A DNA stretch of 64,000 nt, taken from contig OY787448.1 of the NCBI GenBank assembly GCA_963678855.1, positions 1,364,001-1,428,000 of the forward strand. The letters are read 5' to 3'. This DNA comes from F22 sp963678855 (lineage in GTDB: Bacteria; Bacteroidota; Bacteroidia; Bacteroidales; Bacteroidaceae). The notes beneath the pieces are model-generated. The model was given only the letters and a program-made list of their open reading frames with translations. It was not told the origin of the DNA and searched no databases. A program made the translations under genes and the position numbers. Below, in pieces: positions 44,599 through 53,480 of the stretch (its first letter is position 1; each line of letters opens with the position of its first letter).

Positions 44599-45603
44599 TT
44601 ATTGTTTTCCGTGGCGTTTGCTCACATCAAAGAGCTGTTGTTTTTCTTTCTTACTAAGGCTTTCATATCCATTTTTGCGTAGCTTATCTAAAATCGCATC
44701 AATTTCAGCCTCCTGTTCTTTCGATTGCGCATTATAATCCACATCTTGTTGGCGTTTACCACTAGATGCACTATTTCGATTTGATTGATAACGAGGGCTC
44801 GCTCCACGTGTCGCCTTCATCTTTGGTCGACGACCAGACGAAAGGTTACGTACAAAAGACACAAGCCAGTCTATTGCCCTATTTATAGGAGCAGTTATAT
44901 CACGTCCTTTAACCATACTCGTTGCAAATAAATATCCTACTAAAGCTCCTCCCAAGTGAGCGATATGTCCACCTCCATTACTACCACTTAGAAATAACAA
45001 ATCGATTACGACCAAACCTATAGCTAAGTACTTCATCTTGATCGGACCAATAAAGAGCAAATTAATTTCAAAGTTGGGCATACCAATAGCAGCCGCTATT
45101 AAGAGTGCCAGAATCGAAGCGGACGCGCCAACCAAAAACTGCACACTAGGCACAGTAGTGTAAAAGGGTAGTAAGTTGGTAGCTAGAAGAAATAAAGCAG
45201 CTCCACCAAGTCCACCCAACACATACAACCCCAACATATGGCGTACTGTGTAGCGACGCAAGAAAATATCCCCAAACCAGTACAAAGTCAACATATTAAA
45301 CAATATATGAGTGATGCTCCCAAGGTCATGCATAAACATATACGTGATTAGGGTCCAAGGGCGAATCACAAGCAAACTAGGAGAAGAAGGTAGCGTAAGA
45401 AAATCAAATAAACCTGGTCCAACTAATACCTGCAAATCCGTACCACGGAAAAACAAGGTATAAATCACTTGTAAAAGACCAGTGATGCAGAAGATGGCTA
45501 CATTGACATAAATAAGTTTTATCGTCATATTACCGTTTCGGTAACGTGCCAAAAGCTGAGAGAGTAAACTATTACTTTGCATACTTGTGTTTTTATCATT
45601 CAT
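44599..45603 (-). CDS. Rhomboid family intramembrane serine protease with C-terminal tail
   Basis: 334 residues. A six-helix rhomboid core (about 30-235) has the catalytic Ser161 in FLVGASASILAL, which deviates from the usual GASG by an Ala after the Ser, and the catalytic His216 in HIAHLGGALVGY. The C-terminal tail (about 250-334) is basic and low-complexity, then contains EIDAILDKLRKNGYESLSKK, a short helical motif often found at the end of Bacteroidota rhomboids. It lies 3 bases after the other rhomboid gene, so it is translationally linked. Substrates are unknown. Confidence 0.9.
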   Translation of the reverse strand: MNDKNTSMQSNSLLSQLLARYRNGNMTIKLIYVNVAIFCITGLLQVIYTLFFRGTDLQVLVGPGLFDFLTLPSSPSLLVIRPWTLITYMFMHDLGSITHILFNMLTLYWFGDIFLRRYTVRHMLGLYVLGGLGGAALFLLATNLLPFYTTVPSVQFLVGASASILALLIAAAIGMPNFEINLLFIGPIKMKYLAIGLVVIDLLFLSGSNGGGHIAHLGGALVGYLFATSMVKGRDITAPINRAIDWLVSFVRNLSSGRRPKMKATRGASPRYQSNRNSASSGKRQQDVDYNAQSKEQEAEIDAILDKLRKNGYESLSKKEKQQLFDVSKRHGKQ

Positions 45604-45606
45604 AGA

Positions 45607-46293
45607 TTAGCGACCGAAACGATCACGGTTCATCTTTTGGCGATGGGTATACGCCCAATGCCAGTAACGGATCAGCAAAAATCCAAAAAACATGCCACCT
45701 AGGTGAGCAAAGTGAGCAACCATATCTCCTTGACGTTGCGCTATAGCTAAATACATTTCTATGGCAACAAAACCAAAAACGGCATATTTAACACGAATCG
45801 GTACAGGTAATGGGAAAATAAACAACTGCTGATTTGGCCACATCATCGCATAAGCCAAAAGGATACCATACACAGCACCTGAAGCCCCGACCGTATATGC
45901 TGGGAATACATTCCAATAATACAATTGAACAAACTGTACGACCTCTTGAGTCAATGCAGCACCAATACCACAGACCAAGAAAAAGGTAAGGAAGCGTTTT
46001 GGTCCCCACACCATTTCAATTTGGCGACCAAACATCCATAAGGCATACATGTTAAAGAAAACATGCCATAAGCCACCATGTAAAAACATGTACGTGATAG
46101 GTTGCCACAACTTAAAATATGGCGAAATCATTAACACACCTTCTTGATTTGTAGGGACCAACACAGGCGAAAGTCCACCAAATCGAGTGATCAAGTCTTC
46201 ACCAAAAACAGTTGTAGAAACGAGTGACAACATGTACAGCAACACACATATAAGTATCAAAGTACGCGTAGTTGGAGGGGTATTATTCATCAT
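45607..46293 (-). CDS. Rhomboid family intramembrane serine protease
   Basis: 228 residues, a compact six-helix rhomboid. The catalytic Ser139 is in TVGASGAVYGIL (canonical GASG) and His197 in HFAHLGGMFFGF. The loop-1 region WQPITYMFLHGGLWHVFFNM is typical. It is the first gene of the operon rhomboid-rhomboid-EEP, with a -7 box at 46371-46378. Tandem rhomboids in one operon suggest they act on related substrates or as a pair. Confidence 0.93.
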   Translation of the reverse strand: MMNNTPPTTRTLILICVLLYMLSLVSTTVFGEDLITRFGGLSPVLVPTNQEGVLMISPYFKLWQPITYMFLHGGLWHVFFNMYALWMFGRQIEMVWGPKRFLTFFLVCGIGAALTQEVVQFVQLYYWNVFPAYTVGASGAVYGILLAYAMMWPNQQLFIFPLPVPIRVKYAVFGFVAIEMYLAIAQRQGDMVAHFAHLGGMFFGFLLIRYWHWAYTHRQKMNRDRFGR

Positions 46294-46370
46294 TTTTATT
46301 TTCTATACTTTTCAGTTAATCAAACTCTGAGAATATCAAGATTTATCACTGATACACTCATTTATCACCA

Positions 46371-46378
46371 CAAATGTA
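46371..46378 (-). promoter_or_regulatory. Rhomboid operon promoter (-7 box)
   Basis: Minus-strand TACATTTG, an exact TAnnTTTG match, 77 bases before ATG 46293. Confidence 0.4.
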
Positions 46379-46459
46379 GTGAAATTCTCTGTTTTTATGG
46401 CGATTTAGGCCTTATAATGCACTTTTTTGAATGAAAGAAATCATTTTTTCACCTTTTCG

Positions 46460-46490
46460 TTTGGATTGTAATAAAGAAGAGGTATATTTG
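46460..46490 (+). promoter_or_regulatory. HU gene promoter
   Basis: TTTG (46460-46463), 19 bases, TATATTTG (46483-46490): full consensus. The leader is about 85 bases. Confidence 0.75.
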
Positions 46491-46579
46491 TACGTGACAT
46501 GGTAGGATTTAACCATTGTTCCAGATAAATTCTGTTCAAATCACAATTAAAATATTAACCCTTTAAATTATTATCTGTC

Positions 46580-46846
46580 ATGAACAAATCTCAATTGATT
46601 TCAGCAGTTGCTGACAAGGCTGGTCTTAAAAAAGAAGACGCTAAAGTAGCTCTAGAAGCTGTACTTGATTCTATCACTGATGCACTTAAAGAGAATGAAA
46701 AGATTTCTCTAGTAGGTTTCGGCACATTCGCTGTATCTGAGCGCGCAGCTCGTACAGGTATCAACCCTGCGACTAAGGAAAAGATTCAAATTCCTGCTAA
46801 GAAGGTGGTTAAATTCAAGCCAGGTTCTGAACTTCAAGACATTTAA
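46580..46846 (+). CDS. hup: HU-type DNA-binding protein
   Basis: 88 residues, the usual HU length. HU dimers bend and compact DNA. MNKSQLISAVADKAGLKKED, LVGFGTFAVSERAARTGINP and the C-terminal AKKVVKFKPGSEL are diagnostic: the arm contains the Arg/Pro residues that insert between bases. Codon use is highly biased. It is monocistronic with a consensus promoter and a strong terminator. Confidence 0.96.
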   Translation: MNKSQLISAVADKAGLKKEDAKVALEAVLDSITDALKENEKISLVGFGTFAVSERAARTGINPATKEKIQIPAKKVVKFKPGSELQDI

Positions 46847-46876
46847 GATTCAATCTTGAAACATTATACAGACCCT

Positions 46877-46915
46877 AAGGGCATGTCTTTCGTATGAAGG
46901 ACATGCCCTTTCTTG
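46877..46915 (+). terminator. HU gene terminator
   Basis: AAGGGCATGTCTTTC (46877-46891) pairs with GAAGGACATGCCCTT (46896-46910), 15 bp with one T-G pair, loop GTAT, T-rich tail. Confidence 0.92.
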
Positions 46916-46967
46916 TTTTTATACACACATTATAAAATAAGAAAGCCTGAATATGAGGAAAAAGCAT

Positions 46968-46975
46968 TATCTTTG
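46968..46975 (+). promoter_or_regulatory. argS promoter (-7 box)
   Basis: TATCTTTG matches TAnnTTTG, 67 bases before the preferred ATG 47043. Confidence 0.4.
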
Positions 46976-47042
46976 TGCCCGGATATACTCTTGCTCATAA
47001 CAAAGCGAGGAAATGCAAGAAAGAATAATAAATATACAACAT

Positions 47043-48836
47043 ATGAATATCGAACAAACTCTTAATGAAGCTGTTCAAAAAGCAATTGAAGTGCTTTATG
47101 GCCAGCAAGTAAATGAGAAGCAAGTACAGCTTGGGCAAACAAAGCGTGAATTTGAAGGACATCTGACTCTTGTTGTCTTTCCTTTCTTAAAGCTCTCTCG
47201 TAAAAAGCCAGAAGATACAGCTATAGAAATCGGTGAATACCTTGTAAAGAACACAAGCATTGTTGAGGACTTCAACGTTATCAAAGGTTTCTTGAACCTG
47301 ACTATTAGTTCAGCAGCATGGATTGGTGTACTTCAAGCAGTTCATTCAGCGCCACGCTACGGTTGCGTAGAAGCTGATGACAATTCACCGCTTGTCATGA
47401 TTGAGTATTCTTCACCAAATACCAACAAGCCACTTCACCTTGGTCACGTGCGTAACAACCTACTAGGTCATGCACTAGCAGAGGTAATGGCTGCAAACGG
47501 TAACAAAGTGGTCAAAACAAATATTGTCAACGACCGTGGCATCCATATCTGTAAGTCTATGCTTGCATGGCAAAAGTTTGGCAACGGTGAAACTCCAGAA
47601 AGTGCAGGCAAGAAGGGTGACCACCTAGTAGGTGATTACTACGTGTCTTTCGACAAGCACTATAAAGCTGAACTTAAAGAGCTTATGGAGCGAGGCATGA
47701 GTGAAGAAGAGGCAGCAGCTGCTTCACCATTGATGCAAGAAGCTCGTGAGATGCTTATCAAATGGGAACAAAACGATCCAGAAGTACGTGCTCTTTGGAA
47801 ACAAATGAACGAATGGGTATACACTGGTTTTGATAAGACCTACAAGAAAATGGGCGTAGGCTTTGACAAGATCTATTACGAATCAGATACGTACCTTGAA
47901 GGAAAAGACAAAGTGATGGAAGGTCTTGATAAGGGCTTCTTCTTCAAAAAAGAAGATGGTTCTGTATGGGCTGACCTCGCAGGCGAAGGACTAGATCAAA
48001 AACTATTGTTGCGTGCTGATGGCACTTCTGTCTATATGACACAAGATATTGGTACTGCTAAGCTTCGTTTTGCAGACTACCCAATCGACAATATGATTTA
48101 TGTCGTTGGTAACGAACAAAACTACCATTTCCAAGTACTATCTATCCTACTTGACAAGCTAGGCTTTAGCTGGGGTAAAGACTTAGTACACTTCTCTTAT
48201 GGTATGGTAGAGCTACCAGAGGGTAAGATGAAGAGCCGTGAAGGTACAGTGGTTGATGCTGACGACTTGATGGAAGATGTTGTCAAGATTGCCAAAGAGG
48301 TGTGTACCGAAGTAGGTCGTCTTGATGAATGTACTCCTGAAGAGGTCAACGAAATCGCTCGTATCGTAGGTATGGGAGCATTGAAGTACTTCATTTTAAA
48401 GGTAGATGCTCGTAAGAATATGACTTTCAACCCTAAAGAGTCTATCGACTTCAACGGTAACACTGGTCCATTTATTCAATATACATATGCACGTATCCAA
48501 TCTGTATTGCGTAAGGCAGCAGAACAAGGACTAGAGATCCCTACTGAATTGGACACAGCTGTAGAAATCAGCGAAAAAGCGCAACAACTGATTCAAAGTA
48601 TAGCTAAATTTGCACCTGTTGTGAAAGAAGCTGGTAAGGACTACAACCCATCAGGGATTGCAAACTATGTATATGAACTAGTCAAAGAATACAACCAATT
48701 CTACCACGATTATAGCATTTTGAAAGAAGAGGATATGGGCTTGAAGACATTGCGTCTAGCACTTTCTTTGAACGTTGCTAAGGTGATTAAGACTGGTCTT
48801 GGCTTATTGGGTATCGAAGTACCAAACCGCATGTAA
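47043..48836 (+). CDS. argS: Arginyl-tRNA synthetase
   Basis: 597 residues from ATG 47043; an earlier in-frame ATG at 47013 would add 10 residues not typical of the family. Class I synthetase with HIGH-type motif KPLHLGHVRNN near 135 after an N-terminal Arg-tRNA domain (VNEKQVQLGQTKREFEGHL). The KMSK-equivalent is KMKSREGTV, and the C-terminal DALR anticodon-binding domain ends GLGLLGIEVPNRM. It charges the tRNA-Arg species, one of which is encoded at 30108. Confidence 0.96.
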   Translation: MNIEQTLNEAVQKAIEVLYGQQVNEKQVQLGQTKREFEGHLTLVVFPFLKLSRKKPEDTAIEIGEYLVKNTSIVEDFNVIKGFLNLTISSAAWIGVLQAVHSAPRYGCVEADDNSPLVMIEYSSPNTNKPLHLGHVRNNLLGHALAEVMAANGNKVVKTNIVNDRGIHICKSMLAWQKFGNGETPESAGKKGDHLVGDYYVSFDKHYKAELKELMERGMSEEEAAAASPLMQEAREMLIKWEQNDPEVRALWKQMNEWVYTGFDKTYKKMGVGFDKIYYESDTYLEGKDKVMEGLDKGFFFKKEDGSVWADLAGEGLDQKLLLRADGTSVYMTQDIGTAKLRFADYPIDNMIYVVGNEQNYHFQVLSILLDKLGFSWGKDLVHFSYGMVELPEGKMKSREGTVVDADDLMEDVVKIAKEVCTEVGRLDECTPEEVNEIARIVGMGALKYFILKVDARKNMTFNPKESIDFNGNTGPFIQYTYARIQSVLRKAAEQGLEIPTELDTAVEISEKAQQLIQSIAKFAPVVKEAGKDYNPSGIANYVYELVKEYNQFYHDYSILKEEDMGLKTLRLALSLNVAKVIKTGLGLLGIEVPNRM

Positions 48837-48863
48837 TCGTTTAAGAACACTACATATAAAAAG

Positions 48864-48901
48864 AGAATGTATCAAAAGTCATTTTGGTACATTCTTTTTT
48901 T
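48864..48901 (+). terminator. argS terminator
   Basis: AGAATGTATCAAAA (48864-48877) pairs with TTTTGGTACATTCT (48882-48895), 14 bp with one T-G pair, loop GTCA, T7. Confidence 0.92.
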
Positions 48902-48924
48902 ATGCTATTCAAAATAGAAAAAAT

Positions 48925-49024
48925 AGGGCATGCCAATAGTGATTTGAAGTGTAGCCCAAAAGTTAAACACAAAACTTTTTTTTTTGGGGGGGGGGAATAC
49001 TTCAAGTGGTTATTGGCATGCCCT
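48925..49024 (-). terminator. Large stem-loop after topA
   Basis: A perfect 14-bp outer stem (AGGGCATGCCAATA at 48925-48938 with 49011-49024), a 5/5 internal loop, a 7-bp stem TTGAAGT/ACTTCAA (48944-48950 with 48999-49005), and a loop that contains a T10G10 tract. Minus-strand T-rich sequence follows the stem, so it fits a topA terminator with an unusually large head. Confidence 0.7.
48976..48995. repeat. T10G10 homopolymer tract
   Basis: Ten T followed by ten G, at the head of the topA stem-loop in the 207-bp gap between the convergent argS and topA genes. Such tracts change length readily by slippage. Confidence 0.9.
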
Positions 49025-49043
49025 TATTATATTATTCCGACAA

Positions 49044-51494
49044 TTACTTTTCGTCTTTAGCAGCAGACTTTTTAGTCGTAGTTTTTTTAGTACTCTTCTT
49101 AGCAGTTGTCTTCTTTGTTGTCGCTTTCTTCTTTTTGACAGCAGCGGCACGAGCAGTAGCCTTACGCTTTCCAGAAGGACTTTCTTCTTCCTTCTTGATA
49201 AGCTCTAAACATTGCTCAAGAGTCAGCTCAGCTGGCGATTCGATAGCCTTAGGAATCTTATAGTTTACCTTATGGTAAGCAATATATGGTCCCCAACGTC
49301 CATTAAGGATCTGCAAATCTGGCTCTTCATCAAAGCTCTTAATATGCTTTTCAGCATCTGCCTGCTTTTTCTTTTCAATCAAATCGATACATTCATCCAG
49401 TGTCACTTCCAGTGGGTCCATATCCTTAGGGATAGATACATACTTAGAGTGGTGATAAATATATGGCCCAAAGCGTCCGATACCAATCTTCACATTGTAT
49501 CCTTCATACTCACCTACTTCACGAGGGAGCTTGAATAGTTCAAGTGCTTCTTCAAGAGTAATTGTCTGGATAGACTGTCCTTTACGAAGTTGTGCAAACA
49601 CTGGCTTATCATCTTCATCTGGCAAACCAAGTTGAGCTACTGGCCCATAACGTCCAATCTTAACCGACACGTTACGTCCAGTCTTTGGATCGTTACCAAG
49701 TACACGCTCACCAACACGTTGCTCGCTTTTAAGAGCTAAAGTTTTATCAACATTAGGATGGAAACGGTCGTAGAATTCTTTAAGTACCTCTTTCCAAACC
49801 TTATCCCCTTCAGCAATCTCATCAAACTCTTGCTCGATACTTGCTGTAAAGTTGAAATCCATAATATTAGGGAAATGCTCCATTAAGAAGTCGTTCACGA
49901 CCACACCTATATCTGTTGGCACAAGACGGTTCTTGTTACTACCATACCTTTCTGTTTCTGTATCTTTAGTCAAGCTTTCTCCAACAAGATTCATCACTTG
50001 ATACTCACGTTCTTTACCTTCATCTTCACCGCGCTCTACATAAGCACGATTCTGAATAGTAGAAATAGTTGGTGCATAAGTAGATGGACGCCCGATACCT
50101 AGTTCTTCCAACTTACGTACTAGGCTAGCTTCAGAATAACGTGCTGGTTGCTGAGAAAAACGTTCTGTAGCTGTCATTTTCTTGAATTCCAAGAACTGAC
50201 CTTCTTCCATAGCAGGCAGCAAGTTGCCCCCTTCACTAGAAGAGCTATCTTCGTTTTCATCGTCAAACGATTCACGGTACACTTTCAAGAAACCATCGAA
50301 GGTAATCACCTCACCTACTGCTACAAAAGTAAATGGTTGTCCACTGATAGCAATGGAAGCTGTTGTCTTCTCCAATTGAGCTGGTGCCATTTGAGAAGCC
50401 AAAGTGCGCTTCCAAATAAGCTCATACAAGCGTTTTTCTTGCGCAGTACCTGTCTTCAAAACAGGGACAGACATATCTGTAGGACGAATAGCCTCGTGAG
50501 CTTCTTGTGCACCCTTAGCCTTCGTTGTAAATTGACGAGTATTGACGTATTCATCACCCATCTTCTCGGCAATAACCGACTTACTTGTAGCAATAGCCAA
50601 CTTAGATAAATTCACCGAGTCGGTACGCATATAAGTGATCTTACCAGATTCGTACAGTTTCTGAGCAAGAGACATTGTACGAGCTACAGGTAAACCAAGC
50701 TTACGTGACGCTTCTTGTTGCAAAGTAGAAGTTGTAAATGGTGCAGCTGGATTCTTTTTTGCAGGTGTTTTCTTGATTTCGTCTATACGGAAAGTTGACT
50801 GCTTACAATGTTGTAAAAACTGCTCTGCTTCTGTTGCTGTCGAAAAACGTTGTGACAATTCTGCCTTCATCTCTACAAGACGACCTTGTCCATCAGGTAC
50901 AAGGAATATAGCAACCACACGGAAGCTAGCATCTGCATTGAAAGCACGTATTTCACGTTCACGCTCTACGATAAGTCGTACTGCAACAGACTGCACACGT
51001 CCAGCCGACAATTGTGGCTTTACCTTTTTCCAAAGTACAGGAGACAATTCGAAACCGACTAGACGGTCTAGCAAGCGACGAGCTTGTTGTGCATTGACAA
51101 GGTGGTGGTCAATATCACGAGGATTGGCAACAGCATCAAGGATGGCGTTTTTTGTAATCTCGTGAAAAACAATACGTCGAGTCTTTTCTGGCTCCAATTG
51201 CAACACCTCCGACAAGTGCCAAGAGATAGCTTCTCCCTCGCGGTCCTCATCGGATGCGAGCCATACGATTTCTGATTTCTTTGCAGCTGCTTTGAGTTCT
51301 TTTACGATAGTTTTTTTATCTGCTGGCACTTCATAGTTAGGGACAAAACCTTTTTCTATATCAATACCTGCATTCTTTTTGTTCAAATCACGAATATGTC
51401 CGTAGCTAGACAACACTTGGAAATCGTCTCCCAAGAACTTTTGAATGGTCTTTGCTTTGGCAGGTGACTCGACTATAACGAGGTTCTTTTGCAT
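49044..51494 (-). CDS. topA: DNA topoisomerase I
   Basis: 816 residues. Type IA topoisomerase relaxing negative supercoils. The N-terminal TOPRIM domain (LVIVESPAKAKTIQKFL, then DEDREGEAISWHL) binds Mg. The nucleophile is Tyr288 in GKITYMRTDSVN. Instead of zinc ribbons, the C-terminus carries topo-C repeats (GRFGPYIYHHSKYV, GRWGPYIAYHKVNY) and a Lys/Thr-rich tail of about 45 residues, presumably for DNA contact. A perfect 11-bp hairpin lies at the 5' end of its leader (51517-51542). Confidence 0.96.
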   Translation of the reverse strand: MQKNLVIVESPAKAKTIQKFLGDDFQVLSSYGHIRDLNKKNAGIDIEKGFVPNYEVPADKKTIVKELKAAAKKSEIVWLASDEDREGEAISWHLSEVLQLEPEKTRRIVFHEITKNAILDAVANPRDIDHHLVNAQQARRLLDRLVGFELSPVLWKKVKPQLSAGRVQSVAVRLIVEREREIRAFNADASFRVVAIFLVPDGQGRLVEMKAELSQRFSTATEAEQFLQHCKQSTFRIDEIKKTPAKKNPAAPFTTSTLQQEASRKLGLPVARTMSLAQKLYESGKITYMRTDSVNLSKLAIATSKSVIAEKMGDEYVNTRQFTTKAKGAQEAHEAIRPTDMSVPVLKTGTAQEKRLYELIWKRTLASQMAPAQLEKTTASIAISGQPFTFVAVGEVITFDGFLKVYRESFDDENEDSSSSEGGNLLPAMEEGQFLEFKKMTATERFSQQPARYSEASLVRKLEELGIGRPSTYAPTISTIQNRAYVERGEDEGKEREYQVMNLVGESLTKDTETERYGSNKNRLVPTDIGVVVNDFLMEHFPNIMDFNFTASIEQEFDEIAEGDKVWKEVLKEFYDRFHPNVDKTLALKSEQRVGERVLGNDPKTGRNVSVKIGRYGPVAQLGLPDEDDKPVFAQLRKGQSIQTITLEEALELFKLPREVGEYEGYNVKIGIGRFGPYIYHHSKYVSIPKDMDPLEVTLDECIDLIEKKKQADAEKHIKSFDEEPDLQILNGRWGPYIAYHKVNYKIPKAIESPAELTLEQCLELIKKEEESPSGKRKATARAAAVKKKKATTKKTTAKKSTKKTTTKKSAAKDEK

Positions 51495-51516
51495 GCTTAT
51501 TTGGATTATGAGATTT

Positions 51517-51542
51517 ATCGCAGTCGACCGCTCGACTGCGAT
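51517..51542 (-). promoter_or_regulatory. Hairpin at the 5' end of the topA leader
   Basis: ATCGCAGTCGA and its exact complement flank a 4-base loop (GCGG on the minus strand). It lies between the -7 box and the start codon, at the expected transcript 5' end. It may stabilise the message or bind a regulator. Confidence 0.6.
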
Positions 51543-51550
51543 TCCAAGTA

Positions 51551-51558
51551 CAAAAGTA
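51551..51558 (-). promoter_or_regulatory. topA promoter (-7 box)
   Basis: Minus-strand TACTTTTG, an exact TAnnTTTG match, 56 bases before ATG 51494. Confidence 0.45.
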
Positions 51559-51718
51559 GAAAAAAAAGTGTGCCCTACACATTATATATATAGGTTATTT
51601 GTCTTTCTTAACAGTAAAAGGCCAATTTTGAAAGAAAAGGCCAGTATTTACCTACTTAGATTACATTTTGATGACAAAACATCCTTCTATTATATAGAAA
51701 TGATAGGATGGGAAACAA

Positions 51719-51751
51719 AAACTCGGAGCATGCATCACATCCCCCGAGTTT
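51719..51751 (-). terminator. Terminator of the outer-membrane protein gene
   Basis: AAACTCGG (51719-51726) pairs with CCGAGTTT (51744-51751), followed by T5 on the minus strand. It lies 32 bases past the stop at 51784. Confidence 0.75.
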
Positions 51752-51783
51752 CTATTCATTTGTTTATTAAAACTTATGTCAGT

Positions 51784-53454
51784 TTAGAATTTAACTGTGA
51801 CACCACCAAAGGTAGTCAAGCCAAGTGTTTGAGCAGTAGTGTAATCATAGTATTCTTCGTCTAGTAAGTTTACAACACTACCCCAAATTTCGATATTATC
51901 GTGAATAGGTAGAGTCACACTCAAAGATAAATTTGAGATATCATCTACTTCACCACCAAAAGTCTCTTCAGCAGCATCCGCATCACGTGCTTCATAGTGA
52001 TAACCTAAGCGCATTCTTACTGTATCCAGAATATTATATTCTACACCAAGCTTTAAACTAAATACTGGCAACATGCATTGAAGTTCTTCTGCTTCATCAA
52101 TATCATTATTATATAGAGCAAATTTCCAGTCAATCAGTCCCCAGTCATTATCTGTGTATTGACCATCAAAAGTCAAGTAAAAGCGATCCAAATCAGCAGC
52201 ACCGACAAGGTCATACGCAGGTCCTTGGTTCGCTGGAATCTGAACAAAAATTGGCGCTTGTACAAGATAGTCATCTAAGTTTTGATATCCTGCACATAGA
52301 TTCATCCATAAACCCATTACTGGACTCATACGCAAACCTAAATTAGCATTAAGTTGTTCGTAAGCATCTACATTTCGAAGCAACAATAGACTATACGGAG
52401 ATACCGAAGCCATGTTGCGATAGTCATTGATAATCTTACCACCTGTTGCATTGGCATAGAATACAGAGCCATGACCTAGATCGTACTCAGCTTGTACATC
52501 TGGCGCCACTCGTATATCGTCGCCATTATCAAAACTCAAATCAACACTTGCCCCCATCTTAATACTCCAATTGTTTGGAGCAAACATAAAATATGGACGT
52601 AGACTCGCAGTTGAGTAATTCTTTAATTCATTCTCGATTTCAAATTCATTACCTCCATTGATTCTGGACATCTCTTTACCATCTAGTGAATACCAAAATG
52701 AATTGATTTCTACATCTCCACCGATGCTAAAGTGCTCATTTGGTTTTACCTGTGCGCCAGAGATAATCTGTAGGCGAGTTTCGGTATTATCATCATCAAG
52801 CACTGGATGTGCTTCATTAAAAGTAGTAAGGCGAATCTTATTGTGGAAAGGCACCACCCAGTCTTTACCACGAGAATCATATCGTAGCGACCAGTCAGTA
52901 GATGTATGGCGCTGATTCCCCCCAGGTCTATAATTAAACACATGATTGTCCACTTCACCTGACGCTTCAAGAATACGGTCACTCATCTTATGTTGGTAGT
53001 TCACACGAGCTGTCGTAGTATACGTACGACGACTGATATCATCATCATCGAAACCGTGTAGACCAATATATCCTTGTAGCTTATCTTGTTCAGACAATTG
53101 AGTCAAGAAATTGGCATCAAAGACTGTGTAATTATTCGCACCATACCCCATATGCAAGCTGTTCAAAGGCGCTTCAAACAAGCCCGTAGACGCAGGTGTA
53201 GCAGACATCACGCCACTCACTACTTGATCCTTGTCCTGAATAGACGTATCAAACTTGCTTGCTTTGTTTGTTGCTCCTGGTCTGTTTGACTCTGGTGTCA
53301 ATAATAGACGCTTTGCTTTGCGCTTATTAGGAGTATACTCTTGTTCAACTACAACTGTACGGGCTTTTACCGTATCTTTTTTCACGGTCTGAGCGGACAT
53401 ACTCATAGCACCTGTAAAGGCTAGAGTGGTCGCTAGATAAATCACTTTCTTCAT
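51784..53454 (-). CDS. Outer-membrane beta-barrel protein, TonB-receptor-like
   Basis: 556 residues. Signal peptide 1-21 (MKKVIYLATTLAFTGAMSMS, then A). A short N-terminal segment (TVVVEQEYTPNKRKAKRLL) precedes a barrel rich in alternating aromatic and polar strands (LQGYIGLHGFDDDDISRR, VDLSFDNGDDIRVAPDVQAE), ending in the aromatic TTFGGVTVKF expected of outer-membrane barrels. No plug domain is evident, so it looks like a receptor-like porin. Its start lies 26 bases after the TPR gene, so the two are likely one operon and may act together in the envelope. The ligand is unknown. Confidence 0.82.
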   Translation of the reverse strand: MKKVIYLATTLAFTGAMSMSAQTVKKDTVKARTVVVEQEYTPNKRKAKRLLLTPESNRPGATNKASKFDTSIQDKDQVVSGVMSATPASTGLFEAPLNSLHMGYGANNYTVFDANFLTQLSEQDKLQGYIGLHGFDDDDISRRTYTTTARVNYQHKMSDRILEASGEVDNHVFNYRPGGNQRHTSTDWSLRYDSRGKDWVVPFHNKIRLTTFNEAHPVLDDDNTETRLQIISGAQVKPNEHFSIGGDVEINSFWYSLDGKEMSRINGGNEFEIENELKNYSTASLRPYFMFAPNNWSIKMGASVDLSFDNGDDIRVAPDVQAEYDLGHGSVFYANATGGKIINDYRNMASVSPYSLLLLRNVDAYEQLNANLGLRMSPVMGLWMNLCAGYQNLDDYLVQAPIFVQIPANQGPAYDLVGAADLDRFYLTFDGQYTDNDWGLIDWKFALYNNDIDEAEELQCMLPVFSLKLGVEYNILDTVRMRLGYHYEARDADAAEETFGGEVDDISNLSLSVTLPIHDNIEIWGSVVNLLDEEYYDYTTAQTLGLTTFGGVTVKF

Positions 53455-53480
53455 TTCTAAAATCTATTTTGAATTGAATA

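Noticed and set aside
51445..51864. 139-codon plus-strand frame over the topA start region
   Set aside because: It overlaps topA and its leader and the end of the outer-membrane gene on the other strand, with no family resemblance.
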